A program made the position numbers and the translations under genes. DNA of 64,000 nucleotides from contig QZCP01000246.1 of NCBI GenBank assembly GCA_003956705.1, positions 161,078 through 225,077 on the forward strand, in the 5' to 3' direction. The first letter of the stretch is position 1. Each line of letters begins with the position of its first letter. Source of the DNA: Brevipalpus yothersi. Taxonomy: Eukaryota > Arthropoda > Arachnida > Trombidiformes > Tenuipalpidae. Positions 33,626-46,300 of this stretch are shown here, in pieces. Below the pieces are notes generated by a model that saw nothing but the letters and a program-made list of their open reading frames with translations, was not told the DNA's origin and searched no databases.

Positions 33626-36594
33626 TCAAGGTTGAGAGGAAGCAGAACGGCAACAGAAACAAAATTTGGTTTGATTTAGTTTCATTTTATGGCGACAAGC
33701 TTTCAATGGTCTTACGCACAAAAGACAGGGCAAAAGAAATGAAAGTAAGCACCGACGATTGGAACATTTGAGCTGCTTATTTTTACCCTCTTTCAAAGCT
33801 TTATCACACCCTTCACATATTCCTTTGGTATCATCTTCCACTTTTTTACGCTCCTTCTTACGTCTTCGGCTTTTGAATGAATTCTGCTGTTGCAGTTGAT
33901 GTTCACGATTATGATGATCGTTGTTATTGTTTGATTTACTGGATCGATAATTCGGTGATGCAGGAGAAGATAATGTATTGGAAGAGGTGGGAGGTGTGGG
34001 CGGACAAGAGGAATAGGAGCATGTCGACGAAGAGGGTGATGCAAGGGAGCAACATAAATTTTTCACTGTTTTGGAAGTTTTTTCGCCTTTGGAGTGACCA
34101 TTTACATCTGGATCATCTTTAATCGCTTTACTCTTGTGGCCATTTCGATGATCAAATGAGAACCATCCATAAGCAGATATGCAATTAAATAAAAAATTTC
34201 TTTTACTCTTATCACTATCGGTGGTTTTACTGGAGACTGTGTTACAAGGACTTGTGGGAGTTGAAGGCAGTACATTGGTCTTTGTTTTCGTGTGAGTTGA
34301 TTTATTGTTACACTGGAATTGTTGCTGATCTCGATACGAATTGAATCGACATCGGCTACCAGGTAAAGTTGAGAAGGGAGAAGATTGGGGTAGATAATAT
34401 TGGAGACAATGTTTACACTGAATTTTTTCTCCATTCTGTATTTTAACTGGCTGATGAATCGGATTTTTGGCAGGGGAATTATTGGATGCTGGAGCAATTG
34501 TATCACCATTAGCTGATATAGTTTTTCTCCAAGTTTGCTTCTTTTTGCTTGGTGCGGTGGCTAAAGGCATGACAGATTGGTTCACGGTGGTTGGGGGCAA
34601 AAAAGGCGGCTTCTCGATCACAATTTTGTGGGTATTATTGTTAATATTATTGTTATTATTACTAATATTGTTATTATTGGGACCCAAGAGAAGTGAGGTT
34701 GGCTTTTGGATTAATTTTGGTGAATTTTTGCTAAAATCATCTAGATTAACGTTCTGATATGGATTGTCGGCTGGATTTTTGGATGATTGATGTACATGAT
34801 GACCGGATGGTTTAATGGAGCCTGTAGAAAAGAGAGAAAGAGAGAGAGAGAATAAGGATGAACAAAAGTTAGATAAAGCTCAAGATATATTCTTTGAGAA
34901 TGAATTATGCATCAGATTATTATTAGGACAGCCGGCTGTTTCCTTTCTATCTCTACCTCTCTCTTTCTCCTTTTACATCTCTCTTCCTCCATCCTCTCAT
35001 TCATTCAGATACATTCTCCGTAATAAGTTTTCTATTTAACAAGCTTAGATGATCAAATCAGCGTAACTTTCAACCTGCTCACACACTTATCATACTCGCG
35101 TTTCATCACTCTTTACTCTTTCTCCACACACACACACACACATTCTGCCACTACTACATATACATGTAGTTGATTGGATGCTGTTTTTGATTCAACGCCT
35201 CCACATTAGCTTAATACCATATGTGTGTGTGTGTATGTGTGAGTGTAGATGTTAAGTGCTGATGGATAGAGGCGATCAACGAATATAGTAAAAAAATTTT
35301 CAACGTACCGGTTGATAGTGGCGGTACAGCGGACGATGAAGGAGGAGGTATGACATTGGGTGTGAGATGAACATAAGATGATTCTGTTGAATAAGCGGAA
35401 GGAAGGGAGAGAGAGGGAGAAAAATACAATGGTAAAAGGGCAAACGATTAGTACAATAGTGGAAATATGATTGAAATTGTTTTCATTCAAGTATAGAATA
35501 GTTCAAGTAGTAGAAGTAGTAGTAGTGATGAGAGTAGAAGTAATAGTATCAGCAGTTTTGGAAAGGAAGAGGTAAAGGAAAAAGGGGAAATCATATAGTG
35601 GCGGTAAGCCATCTCAGCAACAGGAAACTAGTGAGAGAGATATCGAAAGTTCAATGGAATAGATATGATAATTGGCGAAAACATTATCACATGAAAAGGG
35701 AATAAGAGGAAAATAGATTATGCGGAGGGAGAGAGAGAGAGGAAGGGAGAGGAAAGTATGGCAAGCAGAGAAATTCCATAGAACAGAATTTGATGTACCT
35801 TCATTACGTTGGGAGCTTGAATTGGAAAATAAATAAGATGCCATGGTTTGTGATGTGCTTTTTACAATTGATGAAGATGCGGTGGCGGCTGCTGGAAGAT
35901 CGAGACTCATGAATATGTCCTCATCTTCGTTATATTCTTGTTCATAAATGAAAGTATCTGGTTTGGTGGGAGGGAAAATAGAAATTAAGTTATTATAATT
36001 GTTAATGCTAGTGAATGATGATAGTAGACGCAGATAAATAGATATACAGTTGAATAAAAGATCAGACGAACAAGTGCGAGAGAGAGAAGAAGAAGAAGAA
36101 GAAAGAGAGAAAGATGAATAGGAGAGGCTGATAAGAGAAGATACTCACGGATGATAACAGTGAATGGTAGCGAGAGGAAGCGAGCAAAGAGTAGTATATA
36201 TCATGTGGCAGAATGATAAGCATTAAAAAGAGAGAAAAAGTGGAAGGAAAAAGAGAGGAGAGGAGAGGAGAGGAGAGGAGAGGAGAGGAGAAGAGAGAGA
36301 AGATAGAATTAGTAGATAATGAATGTTAGCACTGAGACAATTGGAAAAGCATGATTATATGGCCATCAAGCCTGTTGCCACGATAAGAGAATGGCTTACA
36401 GAGTGAGACAATTACAACAAGAGAGTATAAGAAGAAGAGCGATGAGAATCAATGAATGATCAGATTCGTATAAATGTATACTACATAGTATGAGAATAGG
36501 TAGACAGGAAGAGAGATAAAGAGGAGAAAGGAAACTTCTCATCACCAAAAGATTAGGATCTCATGGTGACAAGTGAGAGAGAAAGAGAAGCGAG

Positions 36595-36629
<35 letters not shown>

Positions 36630-38501
36630 GACGAAGACGAAGAAAGAGGCTCATGATCATCATGGTAACTCGAACTGATCTTACAAGTCGAAAGAAATTG
36701 AGAAAAATTAGCAACAGTCAGCTAAAGTTGTGCCTGTTGTTTTTGTTTGTGAATCAACATTCTGATTGTTCGAAATGTTAAATCGTGGCATATGAATAAT
36801 AAAATTAAAATAAAACAAGGAGAGAATGAAAAAGAAAAAGAGAGAGTGTGTGTGTGAAAAAACAAAGTCTTCCTTCAAACAAGGAGATAGAGTTTGAGTG
36901 TTGAGAAATTATGATTTGATTGCGGAAAAAGTATGAGAATTTTGGCATAATTTACACACTCGGTCAAAGGATAAGAGATGAGAAAAACATGGAATAACAA
37001 AGAAGAAGAAGAAGAAGAAGAAGAAGAAAATAATGAATGAATTATAAGCTTACTCTCTCTTTCGTTGTTGAACATATTTTCGAATGCTTCCTTGATAGCT
37101 TTGTCAAACAAACGGGCTTCGGTTGCAGTAACAAAAGTAAGGCCAAATTTACAATTATTCGTTTTCCAATGATGAAATGTTGGCATAACTTTATTATAAA
37201 TAAAATCTCTCTTTATGCAACAATTGAGTACGTTTTTGTCATCTTCAATTCGTTTACCAATTATAAAGTATTCAGTGTGCGGTGTGATCATCGATTCACT
37301 GCCATTGTTGATATTATTAGAGGTAGTAGAAGATAATCCATTTATGATGCAACTTGAGTTCAAACTTGTGGCAAGGGTTGAGGCTGCTGTGGAAGTGTTG
37401 GTATAATTTTGGCTGTTGTGTAAGAGATATACATTGGTTAATGTGAGTGAGTGTGTGAAAGAGAGAGAGAAAGAAAGAGAGAGAAAGAGAAAGAGAGACA
37501 CAATCAATATATAGAATGTGACACTATTCACCCTTCAAATAACCAGATAATGAATCTAACCAACTCTTATTCTCCCTCAAACACATATACTCAGATATTA
37601 AGCCTATGAGAAGTAGAAGAAGATGAGTCTCCTAATCGTCATAGTCTCTCATATTATCATCACATCATCATCGTAAGCCAAGCACGGAATATGAATCCAA
37701 CTAACTATCTATCTGAAACATAGAATTTCCTGCGAAGTATAACTGTTTATACCATTCTTTCTCTACACTAATCTTACCAATTCATTCATTTATCTGGATC
37801 AATTTGAATGCTCACAATTTAAGGCTTATCTGTAGTAGCATAAAATTAAGGGTATATAATCTGATATCCTTTCGAACCTGAATACACCCAAAATTCATCC
37901 GGTTTCTATCATCATCATGTTTAAACATGTACGTGTTCATGGTATATTCTCAGTCGGTGTGAATGAATGATGTGTATGAGTGTGTGTGTGTGTGTGTGTG
38001 TGTGTTTGCGAATGAATGAGTTAATGAATGATTGTAATTAGTATTATATCGATAAACTTCCGTTGAAATGATATTTTAACTGGTGTAAAATTACACACAC
38101 ATACACACTCTCTCTCTCTCACTCAAATTGAACCATTCAAAAATGTCCTCTCTTTTACAAAAACGTCATTACAAAGGAAGAGAGAGAGAGAGAAAGAATA
38201 TCGATTTGAATTGTTTATTAGTATGGATATCATATACTTACGAAAAAGTGTGAGCAGAGGTGGAGGAGGAAGAGGAAGAGGAGGTGGTGTTGATTGTGGT
38301 GGTGTTTGTAGTGGTATTGGTAGTTAAGGTAGAACCATTAGATGGATTATGATTACTGGTAGATTTACATAGCATCACAGTGCACAGTGCACCACCGCGT
38401 ATTGGTAAAGGTAGCCATCCTCCGGTGTATTCATCACGACTCATCACTTGAGCTCTCACCTTACATATAACCGTTAACTGATTATTGGATGAACACATCA
38501 T
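33626..38501 (-). CDS. Spred: SPRED (Sprouty-related EVH1 protein)
   Basis: Five exons, 38501-38242, 37412-37054, 35957-35799, 35383-35309 and 34821-33626, join in phase for 682 aa. An EVH1 domain begins with CKVRAQVMSRDE and GGWLPL, is interrupted by about 75 Asn/Thr/Ser residues, and resumes with the family sequence RDFIYNKVMPTFHHWK and KFGLTF at about residues 131-204. The linker is Ser/Asn/Pro-rich with poly-Asn. A C-terminal Cys-rich Sprouty-like region starts with CKHC near residue 419 and ends with LLSFLLPCLLCVRPLKAC and FCFCC, but a low-complexity segment separates its two halves. SPRED proteins recruit neurofibromin to the membrane and restrain Ras-ERK signalling. I see no clear c-Kit-binding domain. 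Introns carry several simple repeats. Confidence 0.88.
35958..37053. repeat. SPRED intron 2 with purine-rich simple repeats
   Basis: This 1.1-kb intron holds a (GAGGA)n tract at about 36252-36300, a (CGAAAA)n tract grading into (CGAAGA)n at about 36598-36644, and (GAA)n at about 37000-37029. The apparent 72-codon frame at 36563-36781 is the translation of these repeats. Confidence 0.85.
37413..38241. other. SPRED intron 1
   Basis: This 829-bp intron has GA-rich sequence near its 3' splice site (37459-37498), a (TG)n run at about 37980-38006, and a short (CT) run near 38108-38120. It contains no nested gene. Confidence 0.7.
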
Positions 38502-39009
38502 GATAATAATAATAAATTGTAATTATAATTATTGGCCACAATTGATGAGAATCAAAATAAAAGATATATATTATACAATATATATGTACGTATAAACACC
38601 AACATATATGTACACACAGATTAACAGACACACAGAGAAGAGGATGAAGAAGAAGAAGAAAAGAGAAGAAGAAAGGTTGAGAGATCCACAGTAGCCACTG
38701 GTTGATGTGTGGTGTGTATGTGTATGGCTAGGCCAACAAAAAAAAGGTAGTCCTTTAAATATATAAACTCATCATCATTATAACCGACTAAACCATGTTG
38801 ATGATGATTAAATCACTGGTGGTGAGTGTATGGATAAATCCCACAGATAAAGCATTCCAATAGGTAGATAGAGGGGAGAATAACATTACTGAAGAGAGAT
38901 AAAAAGATAGATAGATAAAGTGGATAAAGTAGAGAGAAAAAAAAACCTCTCTCTCTACTGATATAATTCGGTTGTATCTATCTCTCTCTCTCTCTTTCCT
39001 CTCTTCTTT

Positions 39010-39046
<37 letters not shown>

Positions 39047-39959
39047 TTTCATTCATGAAAAAAGAGAAGCACAGAGTATTCTGTATGCTTTTGAGCTGAT
39101 CGTTTTCATTCACCAAGCCAAGCTGCTCTCTTCTCTCTCTTTTTCTCTCTCTCTCACCAAGAGCGTGAGAAACAGTCTCCCTTTCTCTCCCCCCTTTTAC
39201 TCTCTTCTCTTTCTTTTCCTCTTTCTTCTCTCTCTTCTTTCTCTCTCTTTCTTGTCTCTCTTCCTGTGTCTCTCCCCTCTCTTTCTTCTTTTCTTTCTCT
39301 TTTCTTTCTCTTTTCTCTCTCTCTCTCTCTCTCTTTCTCAACAAGAGAAAGAGAAAAAGAAAGAGAAAGACTCCTACTCAAGAAATGCATTTAGCCATCA
39401 ACAGAGGACGCTTCATTTGGACCGGAAGTAATTTTGGTGGCAAATTTAAAAAATTCTTTTTTCATTAGCGCGATAAACTCTCTACTGGAGAGAGAGGAAC
39501 AGGACTCTCACTCCTGTTACAGTGGTGAATGTATGTCATGACGAGTGAGTGAGTATATGAGTTTTCATGAATGAAGGGAATGAATGAATGAATGAATGAA
39601 TAAGAGATATAGAAATTCATCAATATATCTGTGAGCGAGCACTTTTTCTGATTGGATATGGAAATTTTATGGACAAATTTTTGTCAGTTTTTCTTTGGAA
39701 TGAGCAAAAAAAAGTAGATGTTCAAATTCCATCTTTCGGCCTTATTTCCACTTATCATCCATGGTCTTACTGACATCCGAACACCAGAACGGAGGCACTT
39801 CCGTTGATGTCTGCTTTTCTTGGTTTTTGACATACGAACACACACACATTGAAGCAGATGTTTGTCTTCGTGGATCTTGACATGATGTTATCTAGATACA
39901 AAGATGTAAGTTAACATCGAGAGTGGAATGTTGTCTGGTATTTAGCAGATATTTAGGAA
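38502..39959. other. Upstream region of SPRED, polypyrimidine-rich
   Basis: There is a (CT)n-rich block at 38946-39043, a long imperfect polypyrimidine block at 39121-39338 followed directly by a purine block (39343-39371), and a (GAAT)n run at about 39580-39602. Frames of 78-129 codons here are repeat translations. No gene is supported. Confidence 0.65.
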
Positions 39960-40740
39960 AAAATGAATAAACTTCATTCTGTCGAGTCATAAAACCCATA
40001 TCAAGTTGAATAAATGATAAAAGTTCACCAGTTTGCCAAGTTTGACGATCAATGGATGCGTGTGTAAGTGAATTGATTGTCTGTGGAGTATTGACGTTTG
40101 ATTGATGCGAAATTTAATTGAATAAAACAACGCAATGATGATAGTATCAGGTGGAACACTTGAGATTCCATTTACTCCGCTCTGATAATGAGTCATTATT
40201 ATTTTCCTGTTTTTCTTTCCAACACCTTCATCAATACACCACTTCTCTATCCATGGCTGTTTTGTAGTTTGAAAATTATCTTGTTGTGTTGAAAAAAAGG
40301 GATCAGAAACCGTAGAAAAAAATAGAAATCAATCCGCAGAGAGCAACCTGAGAGGAGGGCCATCATAATGGAGGAATTATTTGAATGAAAGATTTTTCAT
40401 CCCATCGATCGAATTCTGCCTCGGGGATTCGCTCGATGAAACCATAAGTTCTAAGAATTCTGAGCCAAAAAAGACCATAACCGTTATTTTGTTATTGAGC
40501 GCTCGCACTATAGAAATAATTTAACGTTAAAATTAAAATTTTATCGTGAAAACTTATCCATCAAAGGGACTGTTCAAGGAGTTTATCAAGAAATATCATG
40601 CTCCTCGGTTGTATTACTAGGGTTGTCGATCCACCAAGATGCCGATGTTTCCAAGGAATGAGAATCGTCACAGAACTACCATGAGTGTTTTCTAATCCAG
40701 AAACTGTCTTGCCATGTTATTCAGCCTATGATACATGTAA
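39960..40740. repeat. Duplicate of the sequence downstream of Bruchpilot
   Basis: The block aligns by eye with about 50020-50738 in the same orientation. Shared words include 'aaatgataaaagttca' (40013 and 50033), 'acacttgagatt' (40156 and 50183), 'tccctgtttttctt' or 'tcctgtttttctt' (40207 and 50233), and 'ccatgttattca' (40711 and 50718). It continues into a copy of Bruchpilot exons after a deletion. Confidence 0.65.
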
Positions 40741-40804
40741 TATGTTTCATAGGCTCAATCAAATCAGGGTGATCAGGGTGATAATAGGGCTAAACTCTGC
40801 TCCA

Positions 40805-41670
40805 TCGATTCAATTTTTTTCTTCTGATGAGTTATTGTTCGCTCACTGGCGGCATTAGAACTTTGATTTTGCTATGATTGAGTTTGTTCATGCTTTTTCA
40901 TTCTTGAAAAATCACAAAAATACTTTGCAGGCATGAATCTTCAAAGATTAATATAAAGATAAAAAATTGATCTGTGATGATGAAAATTGAAAAAGAGGTC
41001 AGAAAAATCCGATGGACATGGAGACTTGAAAGAATGATTGAGAAGTGGAACTGATTTCCGCTAAGATCGAAAATTGGATTCATCAGGGATGATCAAATGG
41101 CTAACAAAAATACTCAAAAGTCTTTTGGTAATGAGAATAAGATTTCCGATTCGAATTCCAATTTACTTCTTCAATGGCATCTGATAGCTGTTTGTCCATG
41201 ATATCCAAATCATGCTCTCGTTTTTTCACACTTTTCACCAACTCTTCAAGTGATCTAATTTGATCTTCCAGTTGCTTTTTTATTGATGCTAATTCAGCAT
41301 TCTGCTGAGCACTCGCTTGTTGAACATTTTTCTGTTGCAATTGTTTGGCCGCTTGCAAGTCACGCTGAAACAAAAATTTAAAACAATCACATTTCGTCAT
41401 CATGAGAAGAGAAAGAGAGGGAGAAGAATGTTGTAAGATTTTGGATAATTCAAATTCAGCTCACCTCTTTAGATTCCAATTCATGGAGCAATTTTTCTAA
41501 TTATTCCTGAAATCTTTTCTCGTTCCTGCTTAGAATTTTTAATGTCCTCTTGAATCCTCTCAAATTGTCTTCATAATTGGCTAGCTTGCATTCATTTTGA
41601 TGCCTCTGATCTTTGTCACTCCAACTCACTTCTCAATTTGCTCATTTCCTTAGTTAATCATTAGCTGTAG
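40805..41670 (-). pseudogene. Broken copy of the Bruchpilot 3' exons
   Basis: Position 41168-41366 closely copies 52520-52706, the start of Bruchpilot exon 12 (RDLQAAKQLQQKNVQQASAQ), including the upstream CAG acceptor and intron. Position 41466-41670 copies exon 11, but a Gln codon has become TAA at 41503-41501 and further stops and indels follow. Position 40805-40890 copies 52425-52515. About 280 bp of unrelated sequence (40890-41168) splits the exon 12 copy. The retained intron rules out retroposition. There is no start and no path to the rest of the protein, so this is a dead fragment. Confidence 0.85.
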
Positions 41671-41929
41671 CAAAAAAATGTGTTTTAATTTTTTTTATGA
41701 ATCAAAATTTTCTATAATTCCTTACTCTTCTCATTCTTATAGCAATTCTTACTAAATTTAGAGAATAAGGACAGGATTAGAATTAATTATATTATGAAAA
41801 CCCTTCCACTAGGACTATGATTCCACCGAATAAATGACTGGATAGAATTTGAATTTGAATTAGATTGATTCACATCATGCAATAAATAAATTTTTGGTGG
41901 GTCGGTAATACAGTTATTTCAAGAGTCAA

Positions 41930-42568
41930 TCAGATTTCAAAGTTAGATATTTCATAAGGATTGATTTCGTTGTCAACAGACGACTTGCTCTTCTCCTCAT
42001 TCTCCTTTTCCAGACCAAGTTTATCCCAATCAATTCCATTGGTCGTCATGTATTCCTTGACCCATTTTGTCATATCTTTAATAGCCTCTGGAGTCGGCTC
42101 TTTTTGATCCATCGCTGCATAATCAGGATGTTCATCAATAAATTTTTTGAAACCTGCCAGCATATCTTTTCCATGAGTGAACAAAAGTTTGATGAACTTT
42201 TCACTATTACTATCCAAATTGATGTAGTCTTTTAAACCTTGTGGAAAGTCGATAGTCCAAAAATTTTTGAGCATCTCCTCGAACGATTCGACACCAGAAT
42301 TCTCCCGACGAATTCCATAGTTTAGATCAGTATTCACTATACTATCGAAAGCTGAATGTTTGGTCTTGGAACTCTTTTCTTTATCTTCATTCATCGTTGG
42401 TGCTCTTAGTGCTTGTGGTATATGAATAGATGCTCGATTCACTTGATCTATAAATCCCTGAAGTACTTCCATCGCTGGACTACCGGTTAGTCTCTCATTT
42501 AATACAATGTTTTGGGCAAGAAATGCTGGAAAATACAGGAGAGAGAACAATAATGTCAATTGAAGCAT
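41930..42568 (-). CDS. Putative secreted protein, 212 aa, unknown family
   Basis: This is a single-exon frame from the ATG at 42568. Residues 1-18 form a clear signal peptide (MLQLTLLFSLLYFPAFLA, cleavage predicted before QN). The mature chain is hydrophilic and rich in Lys, Glu and Asp, and appears mostly helical. Segments such as FWTIDFPQGLKDYIN, FKKFIDEHPDYAAMD and KWVKEYMTTNGIDWDKLG look like ordered helices. There are no Cys residues in the mature part, so no disulfide fold. No family is recognised. It lies between the broken Bruchpilot copy and spatacsin. A lineage-specific secreted protein is the simplest reading, which is inference. Confidence 0.65.
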   Translation of the reverse strand: MLQLTLLFSLLYFPAFLAQNIVLNERLTGSPAMEVLQGFIDQVNRASIHIPQALRAPTMNEDKEKSSKTKHSAFDSIVNTDLNYGIRRENSGVESFEEMLKNFWTIDFPQGLKDYINLDSNSEKFIKLLFTHGKDMLAGFKKFIDEHPDYAAMDQKEPTPEAIKDMTKWVKEYMTTNGIDWDKLGLEKENEEKSKSSVDNEINPYEISNFEI

Positions 42569-43349
42569 TTTTAAATCAATTTGAACTGAAAAATTTTCAC
42601 CAGAACAGAACTGAAATGGAGGACTGAAAACTAAAATTGTTGTTTAGTCTCAACGAGGATCTGATCAACCTGATCAAATCTGCTAGACAATATGAGCTAC
42701 TGCATTATCTCAGCTTTATCAAAAAGCCAACATGATGAGGGTGCCTTCCTGTGGGAATAAGCGATCCTCAAATCATTGCCTAGAGAGTTTAAAGCTCCTA
42801 TTGAAAACTTGGGAGAATTGAGATGCACCCGTATTGGATCATCGAATCAGTTGTTGGCAGTCATCTAAGTTATCACTAGTTGATCTTTCATTTTAATAGT
42901 GTGTATGGGATCTTGCTGAATCGCTAGTTACATTCATAATTGACCATCCCTCAACATGGAAAAAGTGTGTTTTACTCACAACTTCGATGATTCCGTTGAT
43001 GGGCAAACGAATTAATTGAACTTCATGGGAACCAATCAGGTTTTATTGTATAATTTCCATAATCAGAGAAAATTTAACGTTAGCAATAATTTTCAATTGT
43101 AACAAAAATAAAAGATTGTCTAATAAAAAGTAGGTGAAAACGATCATAGCTAAAGTTTCAGCAAATAAGAAAAATTATTAAACAACTAGGTTTTCATCGC
43201 AGCTCGATAGCAATCTGATGGTCTGACTAATCTTTTAAGGGTCATCTTCTGAATATATTTACTGAGCATCTTATGGGCTTCCTTAATTCCCACTCTATGA
43301 TCGGATATTTTCTCCATTCATCGGGGATAGAACAATCCGCGGTATCCTC
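42569..43349. other. Intergenic, 3' flank of spatacsin
   Basis: This AT-rich spacer holds the promoter side of the secreted orphan and the 3' flank of spatacsin. A minus-strand AATAAA (43047-43042) about 300 bp past the spatacsin stop may be its polyadenylation signal. Nothing else is recognised. Confidence 0.5.
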
Positions 43350-46300
43350 TCAGCTAAGAGACCCTTGTCTTTTCAAATCTCGCAGGTATGCTCCATCAAC
43401 ATTCTTGATCAGATTATTAGCAGCTTCAAGAAAGCCGAGCTCTTGAAGATATCGGTGACTTTGAACGATATCGGTAGATTTTTTGAGCAATTTGTGTAAG
43501 TTTGCTTTAACGGATATAAGAACATCAGAGGTCACCGTTTTGTTTGCAGTTTTCCATTTAGTATAAATGTTGAAAATCCCCTCTATATGATTGGAATTTA
43601 GAGGCAAAGTAGCTTGATATTCACGATAGTAAGCCCAATCTCCTCTGAGTATCACATTCTGGAAAAGGGCCATATTCCAATGTCTTTGATTCTGATAAGC
43701 GTCAGCAACGATCAGAGTTTCTATGAATTTCGGATGTTTAGTAATAAACTCTGTGAGGACGGTCTCATTCATATTGATGATAACATTTCCAAGAGGAAGA
43801 AAATTAATTTGTAGAGCTATGAGTTGGGCCATTTTATCACATAAATCTGAACGGCTAAACACACCTGCCTTCTTATAACTCTCAGAAGCATCAATCAGCT
43901 CTTGCATAATATTCTCAAGATCATGTTTGAAACTCATGAAGTTTTGAGATCTTCGAAGATTTATGAATTTTAAGGACCGTAGAGCATTGCTTTCCAGCAT
44001 TTCAGCGATCTCACGATGCATACTAAAATTAAGCGCAATCAGAGGATACATTTCCCTATCATTCTTAAGATAATCAAGTAGAGCGACTCGTAATTGATTG
44101 ATCTTTTGATAACCTTTCCGAAGAAGTAGCTCAAATTGATGATTCTCCTTTAGAATATCGAAAATATAAGACATCTCCGAATAGCGACCGATACCAGTGA
44201 GCAGGCGGATCATTGCTTGATGATTCTTGGAAGGTAGAAGATATTGATTCACAATATATCGAGCGTTTCTCAAGACTGAGGAGATACCTTCGATGTCACA
44301 GCAGAGTGAGAAACACTCATGAGACTTGATACAGATCTCTACCGCCATGATTGGTTGTATGTCGTTTTTTAAAATCTCCAAAAATTTACGACCAAGACTG
44401 GACGGGTCATTGACTAGGCGGATGAGTGACAAGAAACCAGATTCACTCCGAGTTGGAACAATTGAACGGAGAGGAAATTCAGAGCCCTCAATATCTTCTC
44501 GTAGTTGAGAGACAGTTTCATTGATTATGAGATCAGCTACAGAATCATCGTTGATCTCAGCAAAAGTTATCAACTCTTTGCCCAATGAGAACGCCTCTGA
44601 GCTTTGAGCAATACGCTTGATGAGATTTTGAAGGATCACCAGATCATCATGCTCTCTTGAAAGTTCAACATAACGCTTGCCTATGGCCTAAAAATGGAGG
44701 GAAGAGAGAAAGAAAATGAACTTTTGTTCTTAACATACTGATGGAGAGCTCAAAGAATCTTCTCAACTTACGAAAGATATCTTATAGTAAAGAACAATAC
44801 GTTTGACCGCTCTCATTGCATGTCTAGCCAAAGATTCACATTTCTCCAAAACTCTAACCACGTCTAGAGAGTTTGATAGATCAGACTCCTCAATCAAGGT
44901 GGCAACTGGAAGATGGTTGAATAATTAGAAACAGAAAATGATCAATAGACTTCTCACATTTACCTTCGCCTAGTTCAGGGATTTTAGATTCAGTTATCGA
45001 TGATTGAATATAAACTTTGATAGCATCAGGTTCCAAAAATCTCTCGGCCAAAAGATGACAAAACTAAAGAAATGAGGCTAAAGCTTACTAAGAGTTTACG
45101 AAAAAATCTTGGTAACCTTACATTCACGAGCTCCAGATCTATATTACGGTGCTGGAAGAGATGGGCCACTCTGTTTGAAAGATTAATTCGGCCTTCATCT
45201 AGAATTCTACCAACAACCAATCCGAGGACCTGATCATCGACCGTTGAATCGTGAACTGGAGATCCAACCATTTGTTTCAACTCATTCCAATTCTTTTCAT
45301 AAGTTTCCATGATAGTCTTTCTGATGCTTTTCCATTCTTCTTGTCGATCGTCTAGCTTATTATCTTTGTAAAAGTTTGTAATAGAAGTCCACAATTCTCG
45401 TTCGACTTTTTTAATGAAATTCTGATCCAACTTCAGAAGAAGAGCACATTGTGTTTTCTTTGCCAAGACGTATACATGAGTAAGCTCTGATTCGATTTGT
45501 GGAGAGAATCTCTCGATCAGCTCAAGCACGACTTTGGTATCAACATTATATCTATCCAGAGTTTGGAAACAGTCTCGCCATAGTGAGAAGATATTCACAC
45601 CTACAGTGAGTTTCAAAGACCACTCATTGATGTGGACTTGTTTCTTGTCAATTTCCATGATATTTGCTACCAGATGTGCTTCGTTGAAGAAACTTTTAGA
45701 TTGTAGCTCATATATAATCTTGAGAACAGCTTTACGATATCTCTCATTTCCATTCACAGATTCCAGGAGATCAGAAATGTCCAGAGTGATTCCTGTATCT
45801 TTTAAGGTCTGGGATAAACGATAAATCTTACGGAAGTCTGGTGCAGACACTGTAAAAGGAATAAAGGTCAGAGAACTATGCGGGTTACTAATTCGATCTT
45901 ACTCGATCGAATACATCGATGAATCTTACCTTGAGGTGAGCTGAAGACACTCTGAATTTTAGAGCTATCCATGTGACGGAGAAGAATATGAAGCTCATAA
46001 AATGAATCAGAAGCTTCTAAGCCTACTCTTATAATTGTCATGCTTGTTTGTTCAATCCAAGATTTTTGAGTGAGAACATCACCACAGCCGTGAGGTCTTC
46101 TATACTCTCTGAGATTGTCTTGGAATATCGTCAGTTTCGCCACACTCTGATGATAATGCTTTTCAACCAAGAAATCAACGAAAAAATCTATCAGATTTGA
46201 CAATGGATTTTCACCACGACAAAAGAGTTGAAAGCCATTGCGAAGGACCAAAAAGTTTGGAGGATACAATAAGGCACTTTGAAGTAGAGCAGTCAATTCT

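Noticed and set aside
36563..36781. 72-codon Arg/Lys-rich frame in SPRED intron 2
   Set aside because: Derived from the (CGAAAA)n repeat and lies inside an intron.
38955..39431. Long Lys/Glu/Arg and Leu/Ser frames on both strands
   Set aside because: Translations of polypyrimidine/polypurine simple sequence, with no start context or splice structure.
40805..41670. Interpretation of the Bruchpilot copy as a retroposed pseudogene
   Set aside because: The intron between the exon copies, splice sites and downstream flank are all present, and there is no poly(A) tail.
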